A stretch of DNA of 64,000 nucleotides from JAAELZ01 sp965237485 (GCA_965237485.1 CBDEFQ010000009.1:1054001-1118000), one strand, 5' to 3'. Positions 44,335 through 53,006 are shown, numbered from the stretch's first letter. Numbers and translations are program-made. Notes: generated by a model not told the origin, from the letters alone.

Positions 44335-44396
44335 GACTGCTTAATCAGGTGAAAATAAACCTTAAGCTACTTATCCTAAATTTGGGATCCACTTCT

Positions 44397-45197
44397 TCAC
44401 GCATCCGGGAAAAACAGCGATTGACCGTTGATTTGATATTCGCCGATCATTTTCTGTGTGGGTGTTGATGTCATCCAATGAATAAACTTTTGTGCTCCCG
44501 AGTGATTTAAATCTGCGAATCTACTAGGGTTTATTTGGACGATACTGTAGGGGTTAAATAACCGTGGATTTCCCTCAAACAGCAAATCCAGAGGGGATTT
44601 GCCCTTATAGGCCAGCCAAGTGCCTCGGTCGACCAAAGTGTAGGCATTTAGTTCGCCTGCAATGTGCAGCACCCTGCCCATTCCTTGGCCGGCTTCTCGA
44701 TAGTTAGAGCCGCCAGGCTTAATATTCGCCTCTGCCCAGAAGCTCAATTCTTTCTTATGTGTGCCAGAGTCGTCTGCGCGTGATACGAAGATGCTTTGCG
44801 AAGCTACCAGCGCTTTCATTACCTTTGGAATAGTGCTTTTTGATGCAATATCCGCTGGATCCATTTTCGGCCCGACAATAACGAAATCGTTGTACATGAC
44901 GGGCGTACGATTTAAACCGTAGCCCAACTCTACAAACTCCTTCTCCGCCGTTGGGGCATGCACTAGCAAAACATCCGCGTCGCCGTCTTTGCCCATTCTC
45001 AGTGCCTTGCCTGTTCCGACCGCGATAACATGCACCGCCAAACCTGATTGCTTTTCAAAATCTGGTAAGATTTTATTTAAAAGCCCTGAATTCTCGGTGC
45101 TGCTGGTGGTAGCCAAACGTAAAATTTTATCTTCTTGGTTAGCTCCAAGGTTAGAGATCAGAAGGACAGCTAGAATTAAAGAAACCAAAAAACGCAT
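44397..45197 (-). CDS. TupA-like tungstate-binding periplasmic protein
   Basis: Substrate-binding protein of the tungstate (TupA) group of ABC importers. With the start at MRFLVSLILAVLLISNLGAN (45197) it has a clean signal peptide; an upstream ATG at 45236 adds 13 residues without support. Landmarks: LRLATTSSTENSGLL, VIAVGTGKALRMGKDGDADVLLVHA, FVIVGPKMDPA, FVSRADDSGTHKKELSFW and a C-terminal NGQSLFFPDA. Length 266 aa is normal. The permease and ATPase (tupBC) that should follow are absent: the IS3 remnant begins directly after the stop codon. The protein is therefore orphaned here unless the rest is elsewhere. Confidence 0.83.
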   Translation of the reverse strand: MRFLVSLILAVLLISNLGANQEDKILRLATTSSTENSGLLNKILPDFEKQSGLAVHVIAVGTGKALRMGKDGDADVLLVHAPTAEKEFVELGYGLNRTPVMYNDFVIVGPKMDPADIASKSTIPKVMKALVASQSIFVSRADDSGTHKKELSFWAEANIKPGGSNYREAGQGMGRVLHIAGELNAYTLVDRGTWLAYKGKSPLDLLFEGNPRLFNPYSIVQINPSRFADLNHSGAQKFIHWMTSTPTQKMIGEYQINGQSLFFPDA

Positions 45198-45375
45198 CGT
45201 AGCATACAAAGAATTTGAACTGCAATAGATTACCATTGGTCTACGAGTTCAAGAAAGCACGGTATTTGTAATTAACATAAAGCTTGCAAAAGCCCGTGCA
45301 CAATAAGGTTACTCCATAATAAGCAAATTATAATTCGGCTGAGTGAAAAACAGCCGCCGCCTTCAGGGGTTCAAA

Positions 45376-45936
45376 TCACAAAGGCGGCGGTGCGGTGGCC
45401 ACAAAATTTGAATCTGCGTTAGCGGCTTCTTTCAGGCCTTGCAAGTTATCCAAGCCATCCAAAGTAAACCGACTTCTGTAATCTCCCCAAGCTAGAAGAC
45501 AAGCAGCGCGCAAGGCACCATCCGTTGAAATTCCTTGAGCGGGATCAATGCGCAGATTTAAGGCAGCCAAGCCACTCGCTACCCGGTTTTTCTGGCGGGT
45601 AAGGTATGGCACTTCATTCGCGTCCACACCCTGCATCTCCAACAAAAATGTGTTTATTGCGCTATCTAGCAGTGTATTACTTATCGCAAAGGTTTCATAA
45701 TCTTGCACATCGGCCAAAAACATCTGACCCGCCTTTTCACGAATATATTTCAATATTGAGCTTGAGTCGGTTAGCGTCAGCGCGCCATCTTGCATAAACG
45801 GCACTTTGCTGGTCGGCGATAAGTCCGGGTTTTTCATCATATCCACCGTAACAAAATCACAACCCATATCGTTTTGCATTAGTGCTATGCGACAATGGCG
45901 CACAAATGGTGAGGTATAACTGCCATATAATTGCAT
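45376..45936 (-). CDS. glutathione S-transferase family protein
   Basis: Short GST-like protein of 186 aa. The N-terminal thioredoxin-like domain is clear: MQLYGSYTSPFVRHCRIAL, where the Ser/Cys position at the helix start could be catalytic, then KVPFMQDGALTLTDSSSILKYI, the cis-proline and glutathione-binding ESxxI-type region. The all-helical C-terminal domain follows but is shorter than usual. Close to YfcF/YibF-like or unclassified GSTs; substrate unknown. Not in an operon. Confidence 0.82.
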   Translation of the reverse strand: MQLYGSYTSPFVRHCRIALMQNDMGCDFVTVDMMKNPDLSPTSKVPFMQDGALTLTDSSSILKYIREKAGQMFLADVQDYETFAISNTLLDSAINTFLLEMQGVDANEVPYLTRQKNRVASGLAALNLRIDPAQGISTDGALRAACLLAWGDYRSRFTLDGLDNLQGLKEAANADSNFVATAPPPL

Positions 45937-46035
45937 AAGAGTATTAAGCTGTAAGTTAAAACAGCATTCTATCAGAGCCCAGTTGAGTTACGCTATGCTT
46001 GAGTCAAATATTACGGAATTATATACTTAATTGTA

Positions 46036-46638
46036 CTAAACTGTAAATTTTTGATAATGGTTGTAAAGATGACGCAAGTTGTCATACTTAACTCGAAACT
46101 TAGTGCCGTGATTTCTTAGTCCCCTGCCATTGTTCGTTCTAGCGTCAAAATCTATCGCCACAATTCCATGCTCAACCGCATTAGCAAATTGGGTTATTTG
46201 TGGTTCCCAATATAGATAAGCTGTTTCGTATTTTACTCGGTTGTTTTTCTTTGTCCCCTTGACGACAATTAGCCGTCTAAGTTTTGATGCAAAGGCATTT
46301 AATAGTTTGTCATGTGTCCAGTATGGCGAAACCACATCGCTTTCGCTGTCATTGCATACAGATATTCTATTGCTCTCATTAGTGATATAGAACCCTCTGT
46401 CTGATCGTCCAAGTATGGTATGCCTAAAGCTGGTTCTACCTTTATCATCGGGCCATCCAAAAGTCCTAACCATCTGGTGCATATGACCTTTAGGCGCCGC
46501 CTCTAAATGAAACAGCGTTAAAAGTCCTGCGTTTTTACCTGAAAATTTGATCTCCCACTTTCCTGCATCAGGTGTGTCACGATTACCACCATCTACACCT
46601 AGCAATTCTTCTAGGATTAACCCGGGTGCGCCAGTACC
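46036..46638 (-). pseudogene. MvaI/BcnI-family restriction endonuclease, N-terminally truncated
   Basis: The frame is open into the IS256 left end and reads GAPGLILEELLGVDGGNRD, DAGKWEIKFSGKNAGLLTLF, HMHQMVRTFGWPDDKGRTSF and, near the C terminus, RTNNGRGLRNHGTKFRVKYD. The LEELLG region, the EIK catalytic lysine strand and the RNHGTxFR block match the MvaI/BcnI (CCNGG/CCSGG-type, MutH-like fold) group. The first part of the protein is missing at the IS junction, so the enzyme is probably dead. No cognate cytosine methyltransferase is in the window; it may have been lost in the same deletion, which would leave an active endonuclease toxic. Confidence 0.72.
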
Positions 46639-48032
46639 GAGTTATGCCTGAAAGTGGTGTATGGAGTAGTTGACTAAAAGCGGCGTATCGGGATGAGTTG
46701 AGTTTACAACAACTTAAACTTCCACAGACATACGCCACTATGAAACAGAATAAAATTATTTCCTTTGAAAAGCCAGAGCAAAGCATCGATCCGCTGCAAG
46801 AATTGATTCGCAATGGCACTAGGCAACTCATTCAAACCGCGGTCGAGAGTGAGTTATCTGAACTGCTGTATCGCAATTGTGACAAAGTCTCAGATTCAGG
46901 ACACGCTGGTGTCGTTCGTAACGGCTATTTGCCAGAACGTGAACTGCAAACCGGGATCGGCCCAGTCAAAGTACGTATCCCCAAGGTGCGCTCCCGCACT
47001 GGAGTACCGATCACCTTTCGGTCTGCTTTAGTGCCGCCGTATGTGCGTAAAACGAGAACACTGGAAGCGGCCTTGCCTTGGCTGTATCTCAAGGGTGTCA
47101 GCACTGGAGAAATGGGGGATGCACTGAGCGTGCTAGTGGGTCAATCAGCGACTGGGTTATCATCAAGCACAGTGAGTAAGCTCAAAGCAACGTGGTCTCA
47201 GGAGTACAAGGATTGGAATAGAGAAGGTTTAGATCGAGATCGATGGGTTTATCTATGGGCGGACGGGATACACAGCGGCCTGCGCGGCGATGAGGGCCGG
47301 CTCTGTGCCTTAGTTGTCATCGGAGTGAATGAGCGCGGTCACAAGAAATTACTGGCGATTGAAGACGGTGAGCGAGAGTCTACGCAGAGTTGGCGAGAGG
47401 TGTTGTTGGCACTCAAGGAGCGAGGCCTGAATCAACCAGAGCGGGGCATCGGTGATGGTGCTTTAGGCTTTTGGAATGCCCTGGAAGAAGTCTATCCTGG
47501 CACTAAACATCAACGGTGCCGGGTGCATAAAACGGCCAACGTGCTGAACAAGCTGCCTAAATCGGTGCAGCCCAAAGCAAAAGCAGCTCTGCATAACATT
47601 TGGCAGGAAGAAACCAAAGAAGCGGCGCAAAGCGCCTATCAATTATTCATTAAAACCTGTCAAGACAAGTATCCAAAAGCCACGCAGTGCTTGGAAAAAG
47701 ATCGCGAAGAGTTAATGACGTTCTACTCGTTCCCTGCCAAGCACTGGATGAGCATAGGTACTACGAATCCAATTGAATCAACATTCGCGACTATCCGACA
47801 CCGTACCAAACGATGCAAGGGATGTCTTAGCCGTGATGGCATGTTAAGTATGATGTTCAAGCTGGGTCAGTGCGCAGAGAAAAAGTGGAACCGAATACGC
47901 GGGTTCGCCTATCTAGCAAAAGTGATTCAAGGGGTTCCATTTAAAGATGGAATAGAGCAAGCTAATGACTACTCAGATCAAACCGAGGCCGCTTGAAGAA
48001 AATGCCTCATACACCAGATTCGGGCATAACTC
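46639..48032 (+). mobile_element. IS256-family insertion sequence
   Basis: Terminal inverted repeats GAGTTATGCCTGAAAGTGGT (left) and GAGTTATGCCCGAATCTGGT (right, reverse complement) bound a single complete transposase gene. Flanking octamers (CCAGTACC and TCAAGAGC) do not match, so this is not a simple insertion: sequence next to the element has been deleted or rearranged. Confidence 0.88.
46740..47996 (+). CDS. IS256-family (mutator) transposase
   Basis: Intact DDE transposase of 418 aa. The start at 46740 (MKQNKIISFEKPEQS) is preferred over an upstream ATG at 46698. Landmarks: ELLYRNCDKVSDSGHAGVVRNGYLPERELQT, the first Asp in YLWADGIHSGLRG, the second in GIGDGALGFWNALEEVYPGTKHQRCRVHKTANVL and the Glu in GTTNPIESTFATIRHRTKRCKGCLS. 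It seems functional and could drive further rearrangement at this locus. Confidence 0.95.
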   Translation: MKQNKIISFEKPEQSIDPLQELIRNGTRQLIQTAVESELSELLYRNCDKVSDSGHAGVVRNGYLPERELQTGIGPVKVRIPKVRSRTGVPITFRSALVPPYVRKTRTLEAALPWLYLKGVSTGEMGDALSVLVGQSATGLSSSTVSKLKATWSQEYKDWNREGLDRDRWVYLWADGIHSGLRGDEGRLCALVVIGVNERGHKKLLAIEDGERESTQSWREVLLALKERGLNQPERGIGDGALGFWNALEEVYPGTKHQRCRVHKTANVLNKLPKSVQPKAKAALHNIWQEETKEAAQSAYQLFIKTCQDKYPKATQCLEKDREELMTFYSFPAKHWMSIGTTNPIESTFATIRHRTKRCKGCLSRDGMLSMMFKLGQCAEKKWNRIRGFAYLAKVIQGVPFKDGIEQANDYSDQTEAA

Positions 48033-48077
48033 TCAAGAGCTTGCATGGACTTTCGTGTTTTAACTGATTTATCTAGG
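48033..48077. mobile_element. 45-bp remnant of the IS1380-type MITE inside cas2
   Basis: Reverse complement equals the first 45 bp of the MITE, starting CCTAGATAAATCAGTTAAAA. One end joins cas2 codon 51, the other joins the IS256 right end. The MITE first inserted in cas2; IS256 activity then removed the rest. Confidence 0.92.
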
Positions 48078-48230
48078 GTGACGCATGTATATTGAATATT
48101 GCATCATCCCAAAGCCGTCATCAAGCAGTTTTTTGCGAAATCGCGTGTATTGTTGGCGAGCTTTTTTGGTGTCTGTAGGCAAATCGAATAATACAATTAC
48201 CCACATTGAGTTTAACCCGCCAAATGTCAT
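48069..48230 (-). pseudogene. cas2: cas2 fragment, C-terminal half lost to MITE/IS256
   Basis: Four bases after the cas1 stop on the minus strand a frame starts with ATG at 48230 and reads MTFGGLNSMWVIVLFDLPTD, then TKKARQQYTRFRKKLLDDGF and GMMQYSIYMRH, an unmistakable Cas2 N-terminal half (ferredoxin-like fold, with the FDLP metal-site aspartate). After 51 codons it enters the MITE terminus and stops within three codons. Normal Cas2 has about 100 residues, so the dimer interface and second half are missing and spacer acquisition by this locus should be abolished. Confidence 0.9.
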
Positions 48231-48233
48231 TTA

Positions 48234-49154
48234 TCAGGTATCTAGGTTTAATGCAGGCATCTCTTCAATTGACGTCGGATAACTCAATTTTGGTTTGTCA
48301 GAAGAAAATAGAGATCGCTTGAATTCAGCCAGTAGATAATGACTGGCAACCATTAATGGCATTTCCTCGCGATGCCATCGGACACTCTTACTTGGTATGT
48401 CCAGTAAGACTTTCTTTGTTTTCTGGTTTATTTCCGTTTGTCCTTGTTTGGCCAGGTCATATACCAGTTTATCCATCCATGGCCGAAAAGGCTCCATCAA
48501 GTCATCGGCCAGATTTAAACCGTTATATTGATTGCGATGATGAATGCCAATGGCTGGGTGCAAACCAGCACCGGCAATTGCTCTTGCAATAATGCCGCGC
48601 ACGATTGCATAGCCATAATTGAGCAACGAATTTATCCCTTCGGCTTCGGTATTCCGGCGGAATTGTTTGCCGAATAATAGTTGCCAATAACGTCGGGCGG
48701 CTTGCGCTTCATAGTTTTCGGGGTCGCCGGATTTCACATTCTGGGCCAGCCGTAATAAGGGTTTATCTTCGATTGATATCGTCCTTTTTAGGGTGTTAAC
48801 CTGTGCGCTAATCTTATGCTTCACCACTTGTTGCCAAAGCCTCTTTTTAGTGGGAGAGCTGACCTGAATTTGTTGTTGTAAAATCTTACTGTGCAGAGAG
48901 TGCCCATCAGAAATAGGTAATGTAATTGAGTAAGGCAAATGTCGTGCATCACAAAACAAAACGGCGGCGTTATTTTGTTGTAATGCGATTATTACGGCTT
49001 GGGTGATAACAATGGCTGGGTGTTGCAAAATTAACACACCGACATCTTCGACAGGAATCTTGGCGGTCACCTCATGCTCTTGCTTAACCAACAACTGTTT
49101 GTTAGTGAGCGAAAGACAAGATTGCTGGCTGATGTCAATGACACGTTTTATCAC
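48234..49154 (-). CDS. cas1: CRISPR-associated integrase Cas1, type II-C
   Basis: Metal-dependent integrase that with Cas2 inserts spacers into the array. The catalytic triad is visible: Glu in NYEAQAARRYWQLLF (about residue 149), His in IGIHHRNQYNGLNLADDLMEPFRP (about 205) and Asp/Glu in the same block (about 218-221). Length 306 aa is typical for subtype II-C Cas1. Its start overlaps the cas9 stop by 4 bp, and the cas2 fragment follows 3 bp after its stop, giving the usual order cas9-cas1-cas2. The gene itself is intact but its partner is broken. Confidence 0.95.
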   Translation of the reverse strand: MIKRVIDISQQSCLSLTNKQLLVKQEHEVTAKIPVEDVGVLILQHPAIVITQAVIIALQQNNAAVLFCDARHLPYSITLPISDGHSLHSKILQQQIQVSSPTKKRLWQQVVKHKISAQVNTLKRTISIEDKPLLRLAQNVKSGDPENYEAQAARRYWQLLFGKQFRRNTEAEGINSLLNYGYAIVRGIIARAIAGAGLHPAIGIHHRNQYNGLNLADDLMEPFRPWMDKLVYDLAKQGQTEINQKTKKVLLDIPSKSVRWHREEMPLMVASHYLLAEFKRSLFSSDKPKLSYPTSIEEMPALNLDT

Positions 49155-52100
49155 ACTTTAATACCAATCGCATTTAGGTTAAGTTTAGATATCTTCCGTT
49201 TATCAAAAAAATCATTATTAACTGTTATATCAATACCCTCGAGTTTATTATCATTTGCGGCGGTATGAAGTCGAAATGAAACCATATTTGTGCCAGGAGA
49301 GATTTTTTGTACTCTGTAAATTTGTTTTCCCCCATTGGTGTTGATTTCCACCAAATCATTAGTATGCAATACCATTAAGAATTCAAAATTTTCACCGTGG
49401 TCTGTTTTGACGATGTTTTGTTTGGGTGCGCCGATACCCTTGGCTCGTTTGCTCGCTTCCATCGCTGTCACAAACTCTCCTCTGATTTTACCCGTCAATT
49501 TGTTACGAATAATTTCGACATGATGGATGTTGCCATACGCCATCCACTTGAACACCTCGCCGCGCTTATTTTTAACGCCAAACTTGGATTGTTCTAGTTT
49601 TTTCAGATTCGTCTTTGATTGTACAATTCGGACACGCTTAATCGGGGTCTTGCCATCTTTGTGGAAAACCGTGATATTTTCTGCAAAAGCCTTTTTTGGA
49701 TCGTTGGCATATTTTGCCAAGTGTCGGGTAATGATTTCTTTTACATTTTCGTCAACAATTTTCTTTGCTCTACCGGATGAGAAATCACCATTTAAATCAA
49801 CGCGGTAAACCGTTGCCCCCAGCTTTTCAATGAACCCCCCACCGGTTTCTTTGTGCAAACCTCCGGTAATCTTGCGCTGCGGTGAATGTGACACGATGAT
49901 GCTTTCAATTACTTTTTGCGCATCTTGTTTTAGCTGCTTCCATGGTTTAGGAATAGGGATGTCTCTTACTTTTAGTTCGCTTGCTTGCTTTTCAGCTTCT
50001 CGTGCACTACGTGTTAGTTGCTTATGGAAATTACGGTCTACACAAGCTATTACAATCGCATCAATGGCATGATGGCGATGGTCTGTGCGCTCTTTTTCAT
50101 GAGTTTTACCAATTAAGCTATTCAAACCCCATTGCCACCGTAACTGCGATACTAAAATTCCTTTGGTCACATTAACATCAGCACCTAATTGACTAACATA
50201 TTCCAACGCCCGGCGACTGATATAACGTGTATCGTTTAATTGGCTACTCGCAAAGTCACGCTCTAAAACATCTTCATTAGTTAAGTAAAAGCGCCTTTTT
50301 TTACTTTTCAGTGCTCTTTCATCCCATCGCTCTACTGCCTGGGTAAGCTGATTCCATTTTTCTTCATCACCGCCAAACGCATCAAAGGGTGTGCGTTGTC
50401 CCTTGTAACGGTTCTCGCGGGCATAGCAGACAACCTTATTCATGTAGGAATCATCTAATGACTGACTGTATGGCACGATATGATCAATCTCGATTTCACC
50501 ACTACTGAATAGGGTGGATAAATTGATTGCCTTGCCACTGTAGGCGCAACGCTCATTTTGATCTTTCCACAGTCTGTAGCGTACTTTGTCCGTCTGACTG
50601 GGGTAGTGAGATAGACCTAAATGTGGATTCATCTCTGCCATTTGTTGATATTTATCCGTGGCTTCCTGATTGGCCTTTTTATTCGAATTTTGCTGGCTAA
50701 TACGGCGTTTGTAGCGTTTGGTATTCATTTCCAAGTCGCGCGCCATTTCAATACGAATAATATCCGGTTTGCCGTATTCTTTGATAACAGCATTGATTAT
50801 GCGTCTTAACTCATGCAACGCTTTATTGACAATAGGGTTTGATGTTTTACGAGGGCTGCCCAACCTTTGTGTCGGCTCTAGTTCTTTTGTCTCATAGCCA
50901 TAGCCCGCACTTTTTCGAGCATCTGAATATATCTGGCCTTGCTTTAGGAAGGGCAAAAGTTTTTTTATTGCCTTGGTTGATAAGTTACTGTGCCCCGGTT
51001 CAAATTCGAGTAAACATAGTTCAGTGGCTATGTTTATATCAAACTCCCAGTGATTAATTAATCGCTTTTGTAGTTTTGATTTTTTGGTGAATGTGATTAA
51101 ATCCTCAGCCAAGGCAGATTGCTTTAATTCGTCAAAATCATCCCATTCAGGTAATACTTGCCTTATCTTACAGGCGGTTATGTTGGGTTTAATGTTTTTA
51201 CTTTCAAGATTCAGCTTCAAGCGATTTCCCAGGCCGATGATCTTTTTTATTTTAGTTAGATTTACCTTAAGATCAGTTTCAAATAATTCGACAAGGCGCG
51301 CCTTGTCATCCAATGAGAGCGGCCTCTCGCGACCTGTTTGAGGACAAGAGAATTTTAAATTATTAATGTCTTGCAGATATCGAAACTTTTGCGCTTCCAG
51401 TCGCGCCATTCTCGCCCGATTATTTTTGTGCTCAAGTGAACATTTTCCGACTCTATCCGCTCTTAATCTCAACGGCCGTTGGGTAGTAATAATTTCTTCA
51501 ATTTGCTTTTTTACTTGGTCGTCCAGTGCTGGAGAATATTGTTGCTGTGTTTCCCAGATTAGGCGTAACTCCTCTCGATACATTTGACGGTCGGTGCGTA
51601 GATGCCCGCCATCCCGTGCTCTATTTCGTTGACTTTCGTGATGACTTAATGACGCAAGGTATTCTCCAAGCGTCCTACAATTTGCATTTTGTATGGTTTC
51701 TTTTAATGTTGAAATGTCTGCTTTAAACGTCGTTTCTTCTTTTGCCTGCTCTGCGGATAAATTGCTTGCATCGTCGTCTTTCCCTGCCAATATCTCAAGG
51801 ACATCAGGGTCATCAATCATGTTACCCAAAACGGTCTTTCGATTGCTTAAAAACCCGCGCCGCTGTACAAGATGAAGTAAAACTCTGCCTAATTCATAAC
51901 GCTTCAGTTTTTTATCAAGCCCTTTTGCTCTCAAGTGGTAAGGGTCACCCAAGTCATTTAATATCACCTCGGGTTGTTGGGAATTTAGAATGTCCTCAGG
52001 AAGTAAGTTGAGCTTAATCAAATAACGCATCATTTTTAGCTTACGCCTTGCCCTGCGTTGTAAAACACGTCGCCCTAGCCGTTTATTTCGTCGTTTAACA

Positions 52101-52255
52101 TTCTTGAGGGTGGGTGGTTTCTTTTCAACTGCCTTATTAAATATTCGACTACCTGCAGCAATAATAGAATCGGGTTTTTTATTGCTTGCCCTCAGTACGG
52201 CCCAACCAATCGAGTTGCTGCCTAAATCCAAACCCAATATTTTTTGTTCACTCAT
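49151..52255 (-). CDS. cas9: CRISPR endonuclease Cas9, type II-C
   Basis: RNA-guided nuclease of 1034 aa, the compact II-C size. RuvC-I is ILGLDLGSNSIGWAVL with Asp10; an arginine-rich bridge helix follows (RRNKRLGRRVLQRRARRKLK); RuvC-II contains IIRIEMARDLEMN; the HNH domain contains IEIDHIVPYSQSLDDSYMNK and further ARENRYKGQRTPFD; RuvC-III is TDHRHHAIDAIVIACV. All expected catalytic residues are present and there is no stop or frameshift. I chose MSEQKIL at 52255 (after AGGAAAACATATT); an upstream ATG at 52297 adds 14 unlikely residues. It overlaps cas1. A TTGGTC-N17-TTATAC promoter may lie just upstream. No csn2 or cas4 is present, consistent with II-C. Confidence 0.97.
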   Translation of the reverse strand: MSEQKILGLDLGSNSIGWAVLRASNKKPDSIIAAGSRIFNKAVEKKPPTLKNVKRRNKRLGRRVLQRRARRKLKMMRYLIKLNLLPEDILNSQQPEVILNDLGDPYHLRAKGLDKKLKRYELGRVLLHLVQRRGFLSNRKTVLGNMIDDPDVLEILAGKDDDASNLSAEQAKEETTFKADISTLKETIQNANCRTLGEYLASLSHHESQRNRARDGGHLRTDRQMYREELRLIWETQQQYSPALDDQVKKQIEEIITTQRPLRLRADRVGKCSLEHKNNRARMARLEAQKFRYLQDINNLKFSCPQTGRERPLSLDDKARLVELFETDLKVNLTKIKKIIGLGNRLKLNLESKNIKPNITACKIRQVLPEWDDFDELKQSALAEDLITFTKKSKLQKRLINHWEFDINIATELCLLEFEPGHSNLSTKAIKKLLPFLKQGQIYSDARKSAGYGYETKELEPTQRLGSPRKTSNPIVNKALHELRRIINAVIKEYGKPDIIRIEMARDLEMNTKRYKRRISQQNSNKKANQEATDKYQQMAEMNPHLGLSHYPSQTDKVRYRLWKDQNERCAYSGKAINLSTLFSSGEIEIDHIVPYSQSLDDSYMNKVVCYARENRYKGQRTPFDAFGGDEEKWNQLTQAVERWDERALKSKKRRFYLTNEDVLERDFASSQLNDTRYISRRALEYVSQLGADVNVTKGILVSQLRWQWGLNSLIGKTHEKERTDHRHHAIDAIVIACVDRNFHKQLTRSAREAEKQASELKVRDIPIPKPWKQLKQDAQKVIESIIVSHSPQRKITGGLHKETGGGFIEKLGATVYRVDLNGDFSSGRAKKIVDENVKEIITRHLAKYANDPKKAFAENITVFHKDGKTPIKRVRIVQSKTNLKKLEQSKFGVKNKRGEVFKWMAYGNIHHVEIIRNKLTGKIRGEFVTAMEASKRAKGIGAPKQNIVKTDHGENFEFLMVLHTNDLVEINTNGGKQIYRVQKISPGTNMVSFRLHTAANDNKLEGIDITVNNDFFDKRKISKLNLNAIGIKV

Positions 52256-52282
52256 AATATGTTTTCCTGTATAATTAGATTT

Positions 52283-52399
52283 AGTGTGACCGACCAAGGC
52301 CTATTGACTTGCTTTTCATACCAATGGAATGAATTTTCCGTCGGCTCCGCTTTCAAGCAATTCCCGGAGCCCTCCCCCCTCCCAGTGGGGGCTTTTTTT
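52283..52399 (+). ncRNA. candidate tracrRNA, divergent from cas9
   Basis: On the strand opposite to cas9, a -10 box TATAAT at 52270-52275 would start a transcript near 52283. Its first 20 nt are complementary (one G-U) to the duplicated motif at 16.3 kb, acting as an anti-repeat. A nexus-like stem GGCTCCG/CGGAGCC (52343-52371) encloses GCTTTCAAGCAATT, resembling the nexus of characterised II-C tracrRNAs; a GC-rich hairpin and T7 (52393-52399) end it. Position and order fit a II-C tracrRNA. Between anti-repeat and nexus lie about 40 nt that I cannot pair with the repeat, so the exact fold is unsure. Confidence 0.6.
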
Positions 52400-52685
52400 G
52401 GGGGCTTTTTTACGTCCACGGAAGAAGGATGTATAAAAAGACACTCAAAGAACCCGGCCGCTTTTTTGCATTACCCTGCACTTGTCCAGATAATAAATGT
52501 TAGCTCGTTTTGAGTGCAAAATTGCTTTCAAATCTGTGAGTTGTTTCACTATAGGGCATCTCCGAAAATAGCACAAGAAGATTACGCAACATTGGGTATG
52601 GACTTTTTGTCTAGCAAGTTGACTCATTGTCGTTCCACACGATATATCGATGATTAGCATTAGCCCATTCGTAGCAAAAGTAGCA

Positions 52686-52704
52686 AAAGGGGTCAGACCC
52701 CTTT
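52686..52704. repeat. palindrome AAAGGGGTCAGACCCCTTT, copy 3
   Basis: Third copy of the 19-bp palindrome; the MITE copy 3 is inserted 2 bp downstream. The region 52400-52685 between tracrRNA terminator and this copy shows no gene or array. Confidence 0.7.
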
Positions 52705-52706
52705 AA

Positions 52707-52868
52707 CCTAGATAAATCAGTTAAAACACGAAAGTCCATGCAAGCTCTTGATGCACCTAGCAAAATCAAAAAAAACTTATCACCAATAAGGTGACCGCGA
52801 CTTTTTTGATTTCACTATGCACTTCAATTGCTTACATGTCTTTTCCGCGTTTAACTGATTTATCTAGG
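52707..52868. mobile_element. MITE with IS1380-like ends, copy 3 (162 bp)
   Basis: Complete copy with both terminal repeats. Flanks share TTAA; a clean 5-bp duplication is not evident. It lies between the tracrRNA candidate and the fragment at 53007 and interrupts no recognisable gene. Confidence 0.93.
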
Positions 52869-53006
52869 TTAAAACATGGAACGCACAAATGGCTCAACTT
52901 ACAAGACACCAAGATAGAAAATTTGAATAAATCAAAAATTCGAAAAAATTCCCCCTAGGGGAAAAGGCCATACTGCTCTATCTAATATAAAAGTCCATAC
53001 CTGAAG

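Larger units (their letters stand above)
43769..44395 (+). mobile_element. IS3-family remnant with internal deletion
   Basis: Ends TGAAGTGGACCCCATGATTA and, in reverse complement, GAAGTGGATCCCAAATTTAG are the expected imperfect inverted repeats. Inside are a complete orfA and only about 65 codons of orfB. At roughly 630 bp it is half the normal length and cannot move by itself. Confidence 0.85.

Noticed and set aside
48085..48282. 65-codon plus-strand frame over the cas2 remnant
   Set aside because: It is a shadow; the minus strand encodes a clear Cas2 N-terminal half.
52445..52660. 71-codon minus-strand frame
   Set aside because: Composition is not protein-like, with no start signal or family resemblance.
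52400..52685. CRISPR array next to the tracrRNA candidate
   Set aside because: I looked for repeats of 30-40 bp with regular spacing upstream of cas9 and found none.
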